Source of the DNA: Kitagawia praeruptora | Taxonomy: Eukaryota; Streptophyta; Magnoliopsida; Apiales; Apiaceae | NCBI GenBank assembly: GCA_037693485.1 | Contig: CM075346.1 | Location: 60,197,001-60,261,000 of the forward strand | Direction: 5' to 3' | DNA length: 64,000 nucleotides | In this document: piece after piece, positions 41,876-52,583 of the stretch | How the letters are laid out: each line of letters starts with the position of its first letter | Numbering within the stretch: the stretch's first letter is position 1 | Notes under the pieces: model-generated | The model's input: only the letters and a program-made list of their open reading frames with translations | The model's database searches: none | What the model was told of the DNA's origin: nothing | Program-made: the position numbers and the translations under genes

Positions 41876-44302
41876 TTAAATGGTGCACATACCAAGTTCC
41901 CTTCGAAGCATGCAAAACCTGTCTTCAGATAAAGGCTTTGTAAAAATATCAGCTTTTTGATTTTCAGTAGGAATAAATATAAGCTCAATATTACCTTTTG
42001 CAACATGATCTCGAATAAAATGATGACGAACATCAATATGTTTGGTACGAGAATGCATGACAGGATTTTTGGAAATATTAATAGCAGAAGTATTATCACA
42101 GTAAATTGGAATATTTGATAATTTGATACCAAAATCTTTCAAGGTTTGCTGCATCCAAAGGATTTGTGCACAGCATCTACCTACAGCAATATATTCTCCT
42201 TCTACAGTTGACATTGCAACCGATGTTTGTTTCTTACTATGCCAAGCTACTAGACAATCACCTAAAAATTCACATGCTCCACTAGTGCTTTTACGATCAA
42301 CTTGAGAACCTGTGTAATCAGCATCTGAAAAACAAATTAAATCAAAAGACGGGGAACTGGGATAGAATAGTCCCAAGTTGTTCCCTTTAAATATTTAAAT
42401 ATTCGCTTTACAGCATTAAGATGAGATTCCTTTGGCGCTGCTTGAAAGCGAGCACATAAGCAAACACTGAACATGATATCATTTCATCCTTAGTGAGTTT
42501 GGTGGTAACACTCATTGGAGTTGATTTAGGAGTGACATGCTCTAAATCAAACCTTTTGAGTAAATCCTTAATATACTTACTCTGATGGATAAAGATACCT
42601 GCATTAATCTGGTTAATTTGCAGGCCAAGAAAGAATTGTAATTCTCCCATAAGACTCATGTCAAACTCCTTATGCATACAGTCTGAAAACCATTTGCATA
42701 AGGCTTCATCTGAAGCTCCAAACACAATATCATCAACGTATACTTGAACCAATAAAAAATCATTTTTCTTATGAAATATAAAGAGAGTAGGATCGAGTGT
42801 ACCATGAATAAAACCTGAGTCAACAAGGAATGTACTGAGTCGATCATACCAACACCTGGGGGACTGTCTAAGACCATAGACAGATTTCTTGAGTTTGTAT
42901 ACGTAATGAGGATACTTCTAATGAATGAAACCTGGAGGCTGCTTTACATAGACTTCTTCTTCCTGCAGATATCCGTTTAAGAATGCGCTTTTGGCGTCCA
43001 TCTGGTAAAGCTTAAAGTTCTTGTATGCTGCAAACGCCATAAGAATACATATAGCTTCTAAATGAGCTACTGGAGCATAGGTCTCGTCGTAGTCGATACC
43101 CTCCTGTTGATTATAACCTTGAGCCACGAGACGAGCTTTATTTCTTGTAATGTTTCCGTCTTCATCCTTTTTATTCTTGAAAACCCAGCGAGTACCAATG
43201 ATTGTGACATCTTTTGGAGGTGGTACAAGTTCCCACACATCACAACGTTCGAATTGGTTAAGTTCCTCTTGCATTGCTATTGACCATTGTTCACTTTCCA
43301 CTGCTTCTTGAGCATTTTTGGGCTCGAATTCAGCTACAAAAGCATAGAATGCACAAAACTTTCTGACCCTGCTTCAAGTAGTGATACCTTGATTTAAATC
43401 TGAGAGTAGATTGTCTGGAGGATGATTCTTCACAACTATGGATGATTTAGGAATATTTATTCGACTCATTTCTTCTTCATTTTAATTTTCTGATTGATAA
43501 GGAATTTCTGAAGAGTTCCTTTCAGTTCCAGAAGATGGATTATCAAATGCCTCAGAAAACTCAGGAGGTGATCGAGAGTAAGTGGAATTCCTTTGAGGTG
43601 TCTCCTATTCTATTGAAGAATGAGGTAGTTCCTTTTCAGAGAGAGACTGTCCCTTTTCAGATTGAGACTGTCTCTTTCCAGATGGAGATTGATCCTTTTG
43701 AACATGAGAATCATCTGCAAAAACTTCTCAACCTTTGGCTAGATCAAGATTAGATTGATTGAAAGTAATATTAATGGATTCTTCAACTTTATTCTTATCA
43801 GGATTATAAACACGATATGCCTTACTCATAGTTGAGTAACCCAAAAATATACCTTCAGTAGCACGGGGATCAAACTTCCCACGATTTGGCTGAGTATCTA
43901 GAATAAAGCATTTAAATCCAAAAACTCGAAAATAGCTAATGTTAGGAGTTTTATACTTAAGCAATTCATACGGAGTTTTCAACAAGATAGGACGAATTAA
44001 CACTCTATTAAGTACATAACAAGAAGTATTTACCGCTTCTGCCCAGAACTTTCGAGGCAACTTACTCTCATGAAGCAAAGTTCTAGCAGTCTCCTGAAGA
44101 GTTCTATTCTTGCGTTCAACTACTCCATTCTGTTGAGGAGTACGTGAAGCAGAGAATTCATGTGATATGCCTCTGGCCTTGCAATAAGTAACAAAGTCCT
44201 TCTCGAATTCTCCACCATGATCACTTCTGATAGTTCTCAGCTTCTTGGAGTACTTAGTTTCAAGGTTAGCAATTAAATCTTGAAATTCACTAAAAGCTTC
44301 AT
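41876..44302 (-). pseudogene. pol: Element E pol: integrase end, RT and RNase H (broken)
   Basis: Integrase continues from 63,495 (IRSDHGGEFEKDF, QQNGVVERKNRTL). The linker at about 43,320-43,730 has stops and encodes Gln/Ser-rich repeats from GACAGTCTC-like units. The RT starts near 43,300 (NQFERCDVWELVPP) and includes VYVDDIVFGAS near 42,730. A stop lies near 42,918 and a deletion of roughly 80-90 bp near 42,480 removes the SLLYLTASRP block. RNase H (CFSDADYTGSQ, STVEGEYIAVG, YCDNTSAI) ends at 41,876. Confidence 0.88.
44298..44302. repeat. Target site duplication (left) of element C, TTCAT
   Basis: Repeated at 63,495-63,499, with E integrase codons on both sides. Confidence 0.92.
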
Positions 44303-45913
44303 TGTTTACACAAAATCACGCAAGCGTACGTGGTCACAAGTAATATAGATATAAGTTGAGTTCGTTCCCACAGAGATCTGGTTTTTAATTCAGTATTGTA
44401 CCTATGCAACAATGTATGGTTTTAATTCACTGCTAAGACAAACAACGAATTGGGTTTTAATTAACTAAATCTAACTAAAAAGAAAATTAACAAGCTAAGA
44501 ATTAATTAACTAACTAACAAGAATTGAAATCTAATTACTTCTGCAAGAGAAAGCATGGAATCCTAACTTCATTAAATACTTTGCTTAGATCTGACGCCTT
44601 TAATCACTATATGCAATGGTTATGATATCTGATCGGATAACACGAAACAAGTATACGCTACTTCTCAGTATACGAATACCAAACTAAACATACATCCACA
44701 AAAGAGATAGAAGATGAATAGACACCAATTATGCTTAGACCCTATATCTCTATAGAATTTGAAAACATAACGGTTGAAGAACAAGTTATCCACATTGATC
44801 ACATAGGGCAGCATAATATCTCTATTTACGCCACAAATCATGATGTTAAAACACCAACCTATCCTATGCTAGCATGGTAAGTTCTAAATCTCAAGATCCA
44901 CTCTCGTTTAGCAAGAGATTAACAAATTAGATGTTCATGACGCATCTAAACACATGAATCACAACCATACGAGGATATCAAGATATACATCACACACAGA
45001 TCTTTTAAAGCATCAAGATACTAAAGCTCCATAAATAAATCCGTTAGAATCCCATGACAACGATTAGTTCATAATTGAACCTCTCGTCATCATGGGATCA
45101 AGTGAAACCATGATAAAAACAAAGTATGAAAAAATACAAATAAACCTAAGTAATTGATATGTAATAGTTCTACTCCTAATTATGATCTTCTTGATACAAT
45201 TTACAAGGGTTGGATGTGTTTATATAGGCTCTAGACATCTTGCCCAACAAGAAAATACCAAATCAGAATTATAATAGAAGTACGTTTCCTAAACTAATTC
45301 TGATTTAAAGGGAAATTCGCAGCTGTCTTTTCTTCATTAATTGTGGAATGTTCCAGCTGCAATTGGGCCTCTGGACCACTTTATAATGATAGATAATCTC
45401 GTTATCTTCGCGTGGACAGTAAGATCGCCCAAAACTGACTTCTAGAACTCAAGATATGGCCAAAATCGTAAAAAGGGCAAAACTGTAAATTTTCAGCGCG
45501 ACTTTGAGCAGACTGCTCGAGATTGGAGCAGTCTGCCCGGGCACAATCTGCATTCCAGGATGAATTCTGGCGCAGTCTGATCGAAATCTTGGGCAGACTG
45601 CCCGGATGCAATCTGATGGATTTTTTCTGCAATTTTTTCTTCGTTTTTCAGCCTTTTCTTCCCGTTCCTTTTGCATGAGCTTCCGTCTTTAATCCTTCTT
45701 GACTTGTATACTACTTGGTAGCTGACATTACCCTCCATTCTTCATTCCATAACATAAATCAACTCCAAAACGACGGAAACTACACCCTTAATCGATAATT
45801 CTTCAACCCTGCACAATTAAGCAAAACACATCAAAACTACAACAAACTTGAGTCCAAGTACACCAATTTAAGCCGATATGGAACGCTCCAAGTGGATATA
45901 AATCCACTTATCA
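44303..45913 (-). repeat. 3' LTR of element C
   Basis: 1611 bp from TGTTTACACAAAATCACGC to CCACTTATCA on the plus strand. TATA candidate (minus CTATATAAAC) near 45,222. A cluster of CAGTCTG repeats lies at 45,497-45,622. Confidence 0.93.
45497..45622. repeat. CAGTCTG/CAGACTGC repeat cluster in the C LTR
   Basis: At least seven copies of GCAGTCTG or its complement or one-base variants (AGCAGACTGCTC, GGCAGACTGCCC, GAGCAGTCTGCCC) in 125 bp. Several form local palindromes. The twin cluster is at 63,078-63,203. Confidence 0.85.
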
Positions 45914-45915
45914 CA

Positions 45916-45926
45916 CCCCCAAACTT
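45916..45926 (-). promoter_or_regulatory. Polypurine tract of element C
   Basis: AAGTTTGGGGG on the minus strand, 2 nt before the 3' LTR, as in B. Confidence 0.88.
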
Positions 45927-47682
45927 AAACCGATGCTTGTCCTCAAGCATAAACAACTAAACACTAAATAATTAGTACCACTTCCGTAGGTGATCACGGT
46001 TGCATTTGGCATATGCAACAAGCCCTTTAAACCCCTAGGCAGCCCTAGTGGACGAGTAAGGTCTCGTGAGGGCCTATAGCGAATGTACCCACAAAATCTA
46101 TTTAACCTAATGCAATGCAATGCATGAATGCAACTAACATGAAACATGCAAATAATCTAGTACTAATATCCTACCATACCTTCAAATCCTCTCATGTCAT
46201 ATCAACTTAAGAATCAAAGTAAATACGCAATGTCTTGGTGTCGAAAATGCAAGTATTCACATAGTCTACTCAATGAACATGCATAAGTTCTCACAAGCCC
46301 ATGTCAAATGTAAGAATAAGTTAGTAAACATGCTAAGCCTACAAGAGTACATCTTTGAGACAAAACTCGGAATCTCATACGCAAAAACAAGCAAACACTC
46401 ACAATCCACTCACAAAAGAATATTCACTCAAGAACAAGGGTAAGTGTATCACTCAATTCCAACAAAATCATAAGCATGCTTGACATTTGGTATCAATCTA
46501 ACTCTTAACACAACATACATCAATGACGATAATCAAAAGGTCTTTATTTGGGTTGTAACGGGGCTAGGGACAAGGTATGTCAAATAAGCCAAACAGGTGA
46601 AGTGTCAAAAGCTAGTAGGAACTTAATAATAATACACAACCACCTATTTTCCCCCCCCATAATTTTATGCAACAAAAACACTCGAATAGTCGACTAAAGT
46701 AGGATCACAACAAACACAAACATGCTCTCATAATATATATTTTTTTTCTTTCTTTTTTTTTCTTTCTCTTTTTTTTCTTTTTTTTTCGAGAGCTAAATAA
46801 AACACAAACAATAATATAAACAATAACAATGATCCCACAATTTTATTACACATGCCGACTATCAAGTAAACAAACCCAATTTTCAATATTTTCCCCAAAA
46901 TTATGACCAACAATAAACCCCTCCTTGCACACCTTATTACTCCCTTAAGCACTCTACTAGCCTTTGACAATGTGGGTTCAAATTAATGTACGGCCAATAC
47001 AAGAAAAAGGTCTAGGCAAGTAATGTGGTATGTCACCGAAAAAATAGGATTAAGCTCAACGGGTTAACTAATTGATCATGTAAACATGGTATGGTAATAT
47101 GGGAAAATATGCGGTTATTCCTAATTCCTTTATCATTTTAATCGTCAAATAATGTCATGCGTTTCAAGAAAGACCTCAAACAACTGCTAGCAATGCAAAC
47201 AATCCGTGGACACTCAAGCAAATGAATAAATTGCAATAAATATGCAATAAGGCTCAAAAACTCACTTGGTGGAAAAACATACTCAATCCCAAGCAAAAAT
47301 CTCTCTAACGCACCGACTTGTATTCAAAGCATGCAAACTAAATCATCTTGCACATATTCATGTCCTTCTAATTACTCATAACATTCAATAAGTCTACTAG
47401 CTTCAACTTACTAGTGTATGTGTGTGCACAAGAACAAAGCATATCACTTCTCAATCAAAAGCGTCAACAACACAAAATTCCTATCAAGCATGGGTGCAAA
47501 TGCAAACTATTATGAACTCACATTACATACTAACAAAAAAACAGAATGTCCTATATGAAACAAACTTAAATAACACGAACATAAATGCATAATTTACTAC
47601 TGCTAATATGCAAAGCATGAAATCCTACATGAACACAATGACTAACAATCACATAAATATACACTACTTATCCCTCAAACCA
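45927..47682 (-). other. Non-coding 3' internal region of element C
   Basis: About 1.75 kb without credible coding frames. It includes a T/C tract (A/G on the element's sense strand) at 46,737-46,787. It corresponds to 13,304-14,579 of B. Confidence 0.7.
46737..46787 (-). repeat. Purine-rich tract (sense strand) of element C
   Basis: On the plus strand a run of T and C with long T stretches. It has the same relative position as the A/G tract of B at 13,863-13,953. Confidence 0.85.
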
Positions 47683-47693
47683 CCCCCAAACTT
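47683..47693 (-). repeat. Upstream PPT-like tract of element C
   Basis: AAGTTTGGGGG preceded by GAGGACATTG, the same as the internal copy at 13,293-13,303 in B. Confidence 0.7.
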
Positions 47694-47831
47694 GAAAAAT
47701 TCAATGTCCTCATTGAATGGAAGCAAATACAAGGGAAAGTAGAAAACATACCAGTATACAACAATGCTTGGGTTGCCTCCCAAGAAGCGCTTCTTTAATG
47801 TCAATAGCTTGACGTAACTTCCAAGCCTCCA

Positions 47832-48812
47832 TTAAGGATGATAATAGTTCGCCTGGTCCTCTCTTCGTGATACTTCATCATCATCTCGGCGGCACACTTT
47901 TTGCCCTTTCTCCTCGCTTGGCATATTCGTATAACAATTATGTGTAATTCCAATGCCTTCATCCGTTGAACCAAAATCTGTCAATTTGTAGAACAACACA
48001 CGGGCTTCGCTTGAATATAATGGAGGAGGGTAAATGTAAATTGCTGAAGCCTTTGGTTCCTCAAAAAGAACTTCCTCCATTGGCTCTAATGCGCCACCTC
48101 CATCTTTATACTCTAAGACAAGTAGAAGACCTGCATCTTTCTCATGATCATCAACCTCTTGGTTCGCACATACCAATTCTTAAAATTTCTGTAGCTCAAC
48201 AGTGTCTGTCCCAAATAGTGCCCTTTCCAAATCATCCAACATTCTAGCATGATCAAATTCCTCACATGGCTTGTGATCGCTAACCTCCTCTTGGAATTTG
48301 TCTTCTTCAATTAAGCATGCAGTACCTTGCTCCAAGTCATCGTTATTTTCTGGAATTGCTTCTGGTATGAATTGCTGATTCTCTTGTTCCAAGACTCTCA
48401 AAACTTGAGCAGCTAATGTCCCCATAGATTTGATAAGCTTCTCATTATTCTCTACAAGCATCCTAATCTCCTTCCTAATCTCCTTCAAATCATCATCTGA
48501 CTGAAAAGTAGGAGTAGGTTGCTGATGTTGAAACTCTTCACTACCAAAGACATATGACATATCTGGAACATCTTGCTGGTACTGTTGAGGATAGTATTGA
48601 AAATATGGTTGTTCCTCATAACTGACATATGGATCAACTCCTCCGTAGTAACAATATTGCGAGGGATCGTGAACGCCAAAACACCGCTCACATTGCTGAG
48701 GCTGCTGAACACCACCTTAGTTGCTCCAGCACTGATACGTCTCATGTGCGCCCGCACATAGCTCACAAACACTAGCCACTTGCTGAACTCCATAGTAAGT
48801 TCGAAAATCCAT
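47832..48812 (-). pseudogene. Element C gag-like frame with zinc motif (two stops)
   Basis: Start at 48,812 (MDFRTYYGVQQ). One frame runs to 47,832 with TAA stops at 48,717-48,719 and 48,180. The N-terminus contains CELCAGAHETYQC, the same C-x2-C-x3-H-x4-C motif as in B. A coiled coil (IRKEIRMLVENNEKLIKSM) follows, then an acidic part and a charged C-terminus. DNA just downstream (near 47,775) encodes the conserved GGGAGGCAACCCA box. As in B, no capsid or enzyme domain is visible. Confidence 0.68.
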
Positions 48813-48914
48813 CTTCAACGTCAACGCTCTCTTACCAGTACCTGAAACACCAACGAACTATACAAGAATAGATGAGAAAAAGCAATCCGAGTCAGTGAAC
48901 TCTAACGACCACTA

Positions 48915-48919
48915 TTGAC
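48915..48919. repeat. Target site duplication (left) of element D, TTGAC
   Basis: Repeated at 61,823-61,827; the leader of element C continues on both sides. Confidence 0.93.
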
Positions 48920-49428
48920 TGTTATTCCCAGATTACACACTTGTATAATTGTAGAAGGGGGGGTTGAATACAATTCTTGATAATTATAAATTTCTGATAA
49001 AAACCACAGAAATCTATAAGGAAATAATTGCTGAATAAGAAATGGTTCACAAACACATAAAAAATCAGGTGGTTAAATGTACCACCTGAGACTTTTATTC
49101 GAAGAAAACCCTGTGATACAAATGTACACAGCTTCTGTGTTTACAACTCTTTGCTTCTAAAGATATTCAAGAAACCCTAAGCAAATGTGTATGTTTTCTT
49201 ACTATCTAAAGAGTTGCTACACTTGGTTATATATTCCAAGTTTACAAGTGCTACAGGAATAAGATAATATTAATCTAATTCAAGTTGACTTGCTACTCCA
49301 CTCCAAATCCACATGTAGCCGAAAGGTTGTCCTTGTGAACAGATATGTCCCCTGCACCTTTCTTGTATGTACTGTGTAAATGGAATGCTTCTTTCTTCTG
49401 TGTTTCCAAAGTATGGCAGCCATATTGC

Positions 49429-49436
49429 TTTTTATA
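49429..49436 (-). promoter_or_regulatory. TATA box in the 3' LTR of D
   Basis: TATAAAAA (GGTATAAAAAGC) on the minus strand, about 85 nt downstream of the nearest decamer. The twin at 61,350-61,357 in the 5' LTR would drive the element RNA. Confidence 0.6.
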
Positions 49437-49520
49437 CCTACTATCAACCCATGTGATCTGTCAGTCAAACCTGTCCTTATCAACTGCTAATTCCTAGCAT
49501 AGGATAAAGTGACAATGATT

Positions 49521-49830
49521 ATCCGTTGATGTTGTGCCTACTTATCCGTTGATGGTAGTTTGAGCTGTATCCGTTGATCGAGTAGATTTGAGTTGTATCC
49601 GTTGATAGAGCCCTGTTCTCATCCGTTGATACATTTTCACTTAGACAGAATTACATAGCATAGCTTATTTACAATTGGCTACCCTATTCTGCCTATCCAT
49701 TGATGGTCAACATGACTCTGAATAAAGACACTATCAACTGATAAATAGAGATATTGCAGTATGCTACAAAACCTCATCCGTTGATGAGCTACCTGTCAAC
49801 GGATAGAGTTATAAGGTCTTATCCGTTGAC
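49521..49830. promoter_or_regulatory. ATCCGTTGAT cluster in the 3' LTR of D
   Basis: Copies at 49,521, 49,544, 49,569, 49,597, 49,621, 49,776, 49,795 (inverted) and 49,821, plus a one-base variant near 49,695. The last two form an 11-bp inverted pair (GTCAACGGATA/TATCCGTTGAC). The CCGTTG/CAACGG core matches plant MYB sites. Confidence 0.88.
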
Positions 49831-49901
49831 AGTTACAAAACTTGACTTATACAATTTTGCTTGAATGTTAAGTTATCATCAACTACAACATATTCCTAAC
49901 A

Positions 49902-49915
49902 ATCTCCCCCAATTT
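49902..49915 (-). promoter_or_regulatory. Polypurine tract of element D
   Basis: AAATTGGGGGAGAT on the minus strand, directly before the 3' LTR. Confidence 0.9.
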
Positions 49916-50079
49916 ATACTTGATGGCTATAAAGCATAAATTCAGAACCTTGATGATAACAAAACATTCCTAACGATATATACACACTACAGTATGCAAA
50001 CATTGTATTAAGCTACAAAAATTAAAAACAGAAAGCTTTAAGAAACTTATCAGAGATGTGCTCCTTTAGATTGAGCAGA

Positions 50080-51762
50080 TTAATGAGGTTTCCTCTCTCT
50101 GGTTGGCTGCACCCTTGACTTTCCTTCCTTGGCAGAGTTGGACTCAATTTGCACTTGAAGTTGCCTATAGAAGGTATCTTCTTCAACAACCTTTGGATTT
50201 AGCTTTAGTTGTAACCATCTCAGGTAGTCAGAACTAGCCTTTGACAGTTGGTCTTCTAACCTGAAGAATCTCCTAGTGCCCTCATCATCCCTGAACTCCA
50301 TCATCCAAAAGGGTTGAATGTGAATTTTCTGTCCATTATAAGGGATCTTCATTTTCTTTGGTAGACTTGAGGGTGAGTTCCATTCTCTCCTTATTTCTTC
50401 TATTCTGCTAATTATCTCCCTTCTGGCTATCTCAGAGAACCCTGTGTGTCTCTTGAATGCTGAGAACACTCTGGTCAGTGTATGATAATTCTCTCCAAGA
50501 ACCTTCTTTAGTGGCCATGTCCTCTGACTTCCTCCCTTGTAGACAAACACTAATCTCTCAGGCTGATTCTTGTACTTGTCAATTCCTCTTACTTCTGACA
50601 ATTCATCCAAATATAGATTCATGTTAGAGTATTCTTCAATTTCTGCCTGATAGATAAAGTCTTCTTTGTTTTCCAAGATTGGTTGTTTGACAATGGCAGG
50701 TACCCTAGCAACTTGAACTGGTCCCTTTGAAAGTTGCTTCTTTGGAGCCCTTTTCTTCTGTTTTGGATTTAGCAAGAATGAAGGAACTTCAATTGAATCA
50801 AAATTCACTGGTTCCTCTTTAGGCCTTATGGGGTCACCATGAAAGTTTACAGTTGGGTCGATTACTGTTGCAGACATAGGTACTGGTGAACCAATTGTTT
50901 CTTTTTCTAGAGGGGGTTCTGGAGAAAGAACCCTCTTGGTTTTAGCTTTCCTTCTTCTAGGTTTGATTTTGGGAACTTCCTCAGGTTCCTTCATTTCAAC
51001 CTCTACCTCATCCATTAACTCTTGAGCTAGCCTGGCTTGCTTCTCTTCTGAGTTTTCATGTTGATTTTCTGTACTTGGATGGGCTTCCCTTTGGATTCTG
51101 GAAACTTCTTCTCTTTTAGCTTCCACAAATCTAGGATGACTGTTGGATATATTTAATACTTTTCCATTCCTCATGATTACAGCCATCCAATCTCTTACAC
51201 TCTTATTTGTCTGAACTTTGAACTCCATAATTGTTTTTCCCATTAGCTTTACTTCATCATTCTTGGGAAATGGGTAGTCCAATTGAAGCTTGTTCTTCCC
51301 ATTTTCCTTTGGTGGTGAGTAGGCTCTGGTATTGATAGCTGGTTCAAATTCTTTGACAAATGATGGCTCAGCATCATAGAATGTAGGAGCCACAACCCTT
51401 GGAGTGAGCACCTTCATGATTGTGGTTGATATTGTTGGAGCAGAAGATTGAGCATTAAGGAACAGAGATGATGCAATTGATTCATTGATCATCCTCTCTG
51501 TCCTTAGAATTCTGTCATTAGCCTCCTTGTTTATCTTTTCCAAAGCTTCTATCCTGGCTTGCCTTTCACCATCTGAGATGTCTTCTAAGCTTTGAATCTC
51601 AGGCAAAGCCACTTGTTTCTTCACAGGGGAAGCCATTATCTCAAACTCTGTTGGATTGACCACTACAATTGGCTGTTGCTCCCCCTCAATCTGTGCTATC
51701 TCACTACTGGTAGCTTGAAATTGGCCAGTAGATGTTGCAGCCTCTTCTGTGCTTGTTCCCAT
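50080..51762 (-). CDS. Element D ORF5, unknown protein (560 codons)
   Basis: Start ATG at 51,762, five codons after a stop in the same frame and right after a purine tract (AAAAGGGGGAGAAA). It overlaps ORF4 by 67 nt in the -1 frame. The N-terminal third is Ser/Thr/Glu-rich, with a basic stretch KIKPRRRKAKTKR in the middle. The C-terminal 190 residues look folded (NMNLYLDELSEVRG, LVFVYKGGSQRTW, HTGFSEIARREIISRI, FWMMEFRDDEGTRRF). F ORF5 shares position and a few weak patterns. No known domain is recognised. The frame is intact in this young copy, and its presence in a second family argues for a real product. Confidence 0.7.
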   Translation of the reverse strand: MGTSTEEAATSTGQFQATSSEIAQIEGEQQPIVVVNPTEFEIMASPVKKQVALPEIQSLEDISDGERQARIEALEKINKEANDRILRTERMINESIASSLFLNAQSSAPTISTTIMKVLTPRVVAPTFYDAEPSFVKEFEPAINTRAYSPPKENGKNKLQLDYPFPKNDEVKLMGKTIMEFKVQTNKSVRDWMAVIMRNGKVLNISNSHPRFVEAKREEVSRIQREAHPSTENQHENSEEKQARLAQELMDEVEVEMKEPEEVPKIKPRRRKAKTKRVLSPEPPLEKETIGSPVPMSATVIDPTVNFHGDPIRPKEEPVNFDSIEVPSFLLNPKQKKRAPKKQLSKGPVQVARVPAIVKQPILENKEDFIYQAEIEEYSNMNLYLDELSEVRGIDKYKNQPERLVFVYKGGSQRTWPLKKVLGENYHTLTRVFSAFKRHTGFSEIARREIISRIEEIRREWNSPSSLPKKMKIPYNGQKIHIQPFWMMEFRDDEGTRRFFRLEDQLSKASSDYLRWLQLKLNPKVVEEDTFYRQLQVQIESNSAKEGKSRVQPTRERKPH

Positions 51763-52583
51763 TTTCTCCCCCTTTTGTTAGCATCAAGGGTTGGGGTTGA
51801 AGCTGCAAGTAGCATTTCCAGTAGTTGAGTTTGTTTTGTTTGATTGGCAATGATGGTGTGCAATTGAGATTCCATACTATCCACCCTTGAGGAAAGAAGC
51901 TGAACAGACTTAGCCAGGCTATCTTCTTTGAGAAGTTTGCTAGAAAGCACCTTCTGAGTGGTAGTAGGAGCTAGTGCCTCAATCCTGGCATCTAGTGCTA
52001 TTTTCATATCTCTAATTGCAGACTGGACCTCCTCTTGCTGTGTTCTTTGAATAACAGATTGCATCTTTTGTAATTTCAGGGAGGCCATTACTTGCTCAAG
52101 AACAGTCTTTCTCTGTGGTTCTGCAGTTTGGTGCTCAGCCTTAGCAGATTGGTATTGCTTCATGATTTCCACATTGAGATGCCCAAGTTCAGTGGCATTG
52201 GAAAACATCCATCCTGAAGTTTCATCTTCATTTATGTCTTCACCATCTGAACTTTGACTGTCATAACTGCCAAACTCTTCACTTCCAGCATTTGGAGACA
52301 GGGTTTGTAAAGCTTCTTTTGCTCTTTGAAGAGATTCTGAGGTGTGCACTAGGTGCATTGCCTCCTCTGCCTCCACATTGCCCTGCTGTGCCATGACTTG
52401 ATAGGCAGAAACAGGATGAGTAAAGGTTTCAGGATCCAAAGAGATGGAGTCAATAACTGACTGATATTCTTGTCTAAATTCCATCTCTTTGGAAGCTTCA
52501 TTAACCTCCATTAACTCATTTGCAATGGCTGATTCTTCCTGCCTTATTTCTCCTGTAGTCCCTTCTCTCCTCTCATCTCTCTT
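51696..52583 (-). CDS. Element D ORF4, coiled-coil protein
   Basis: It is in the same frame as ORF3 and separated from it by a single TAA (52,584-52,586); the first internal ATG is at 52,511 (MEVNEASKEMEF). Heptad-like segments fill the second half (VMASLKLQKMQSVIQRTQQE, then KEDSLAKSVQLLSSRVDSMESQL). It could be made separately, by readthrough from ORF3, or be the tail of a gene recently split by the stop. F has the equivalent region in frame with its ORF3, which favours one original ORF3-ORF4 protein. Confidence 0.6.
   Translation of the reverse strand, partial: KRDERREGTTGEIRQEESAIANELMEVNEASKEMEFRQEYQSVIDSISLDPETFTHPVSAYQVMAQQGNVEAEEAMHLVHTSESLQRAKEALQTLSPNAGSEEFGSYDSQSSDGEDINEDETSGWMFSNATELGHLNVEIMKQYQSAKAEHQTAEPQRKTVLEQVMASLKLQKMQSVIQRTQQEEVQSAIRDMKIALDARIEALAPTTTQKVLSSKLLKEDSLAKSVQLLSSRVDSMESQLHTIIANQTKQTQLLEMLLAASTPTLDANKRGRKWEQAQKRLQHLLANFKLPVVR

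Larger units (their letters stand above)
38847..44302 (-). mobile_element. Element E, left part: Ty1/copia element inserted in F
   Basis: Minus-strand order from the right: integrase/RT/RNase H, spacer, ORF3-like frame, PPT, 3' LTR. The element continues at 63,495 on the far side of element C and then beyond the window. Pol is more diverged from A, D and F than those are from each other. It is decayed by stops and deletions. Confidence 0.87.
48920..49901 (-). repeat. 3' LTR of element D
   Basis: 982 bp, from TGTTATTCCCAG to TATTCCTAACA on the plus strand. The TATA box is at 49,429-49,436, with eight decamers at 49,521-49,830 upstream of it. Confidence 0.95.

Noticed and set aside
45402..45738. 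Overlapping 75-81 codon frames, repeated at 62,983-63,319
   Set aside because: They lie in the CAGTCTG-repeat part of the C LTR; overlapping frames in all phases with repeat-derived composition, not genes.
49280..49483. A 67-codon frame repeated at 17,427-17,630, 49,280-49,483 and 61,201-61,404
   Set aside because: It lies inside the LTR of the A/D family and spans the TATA box, so it is repeated only because the LTR is.
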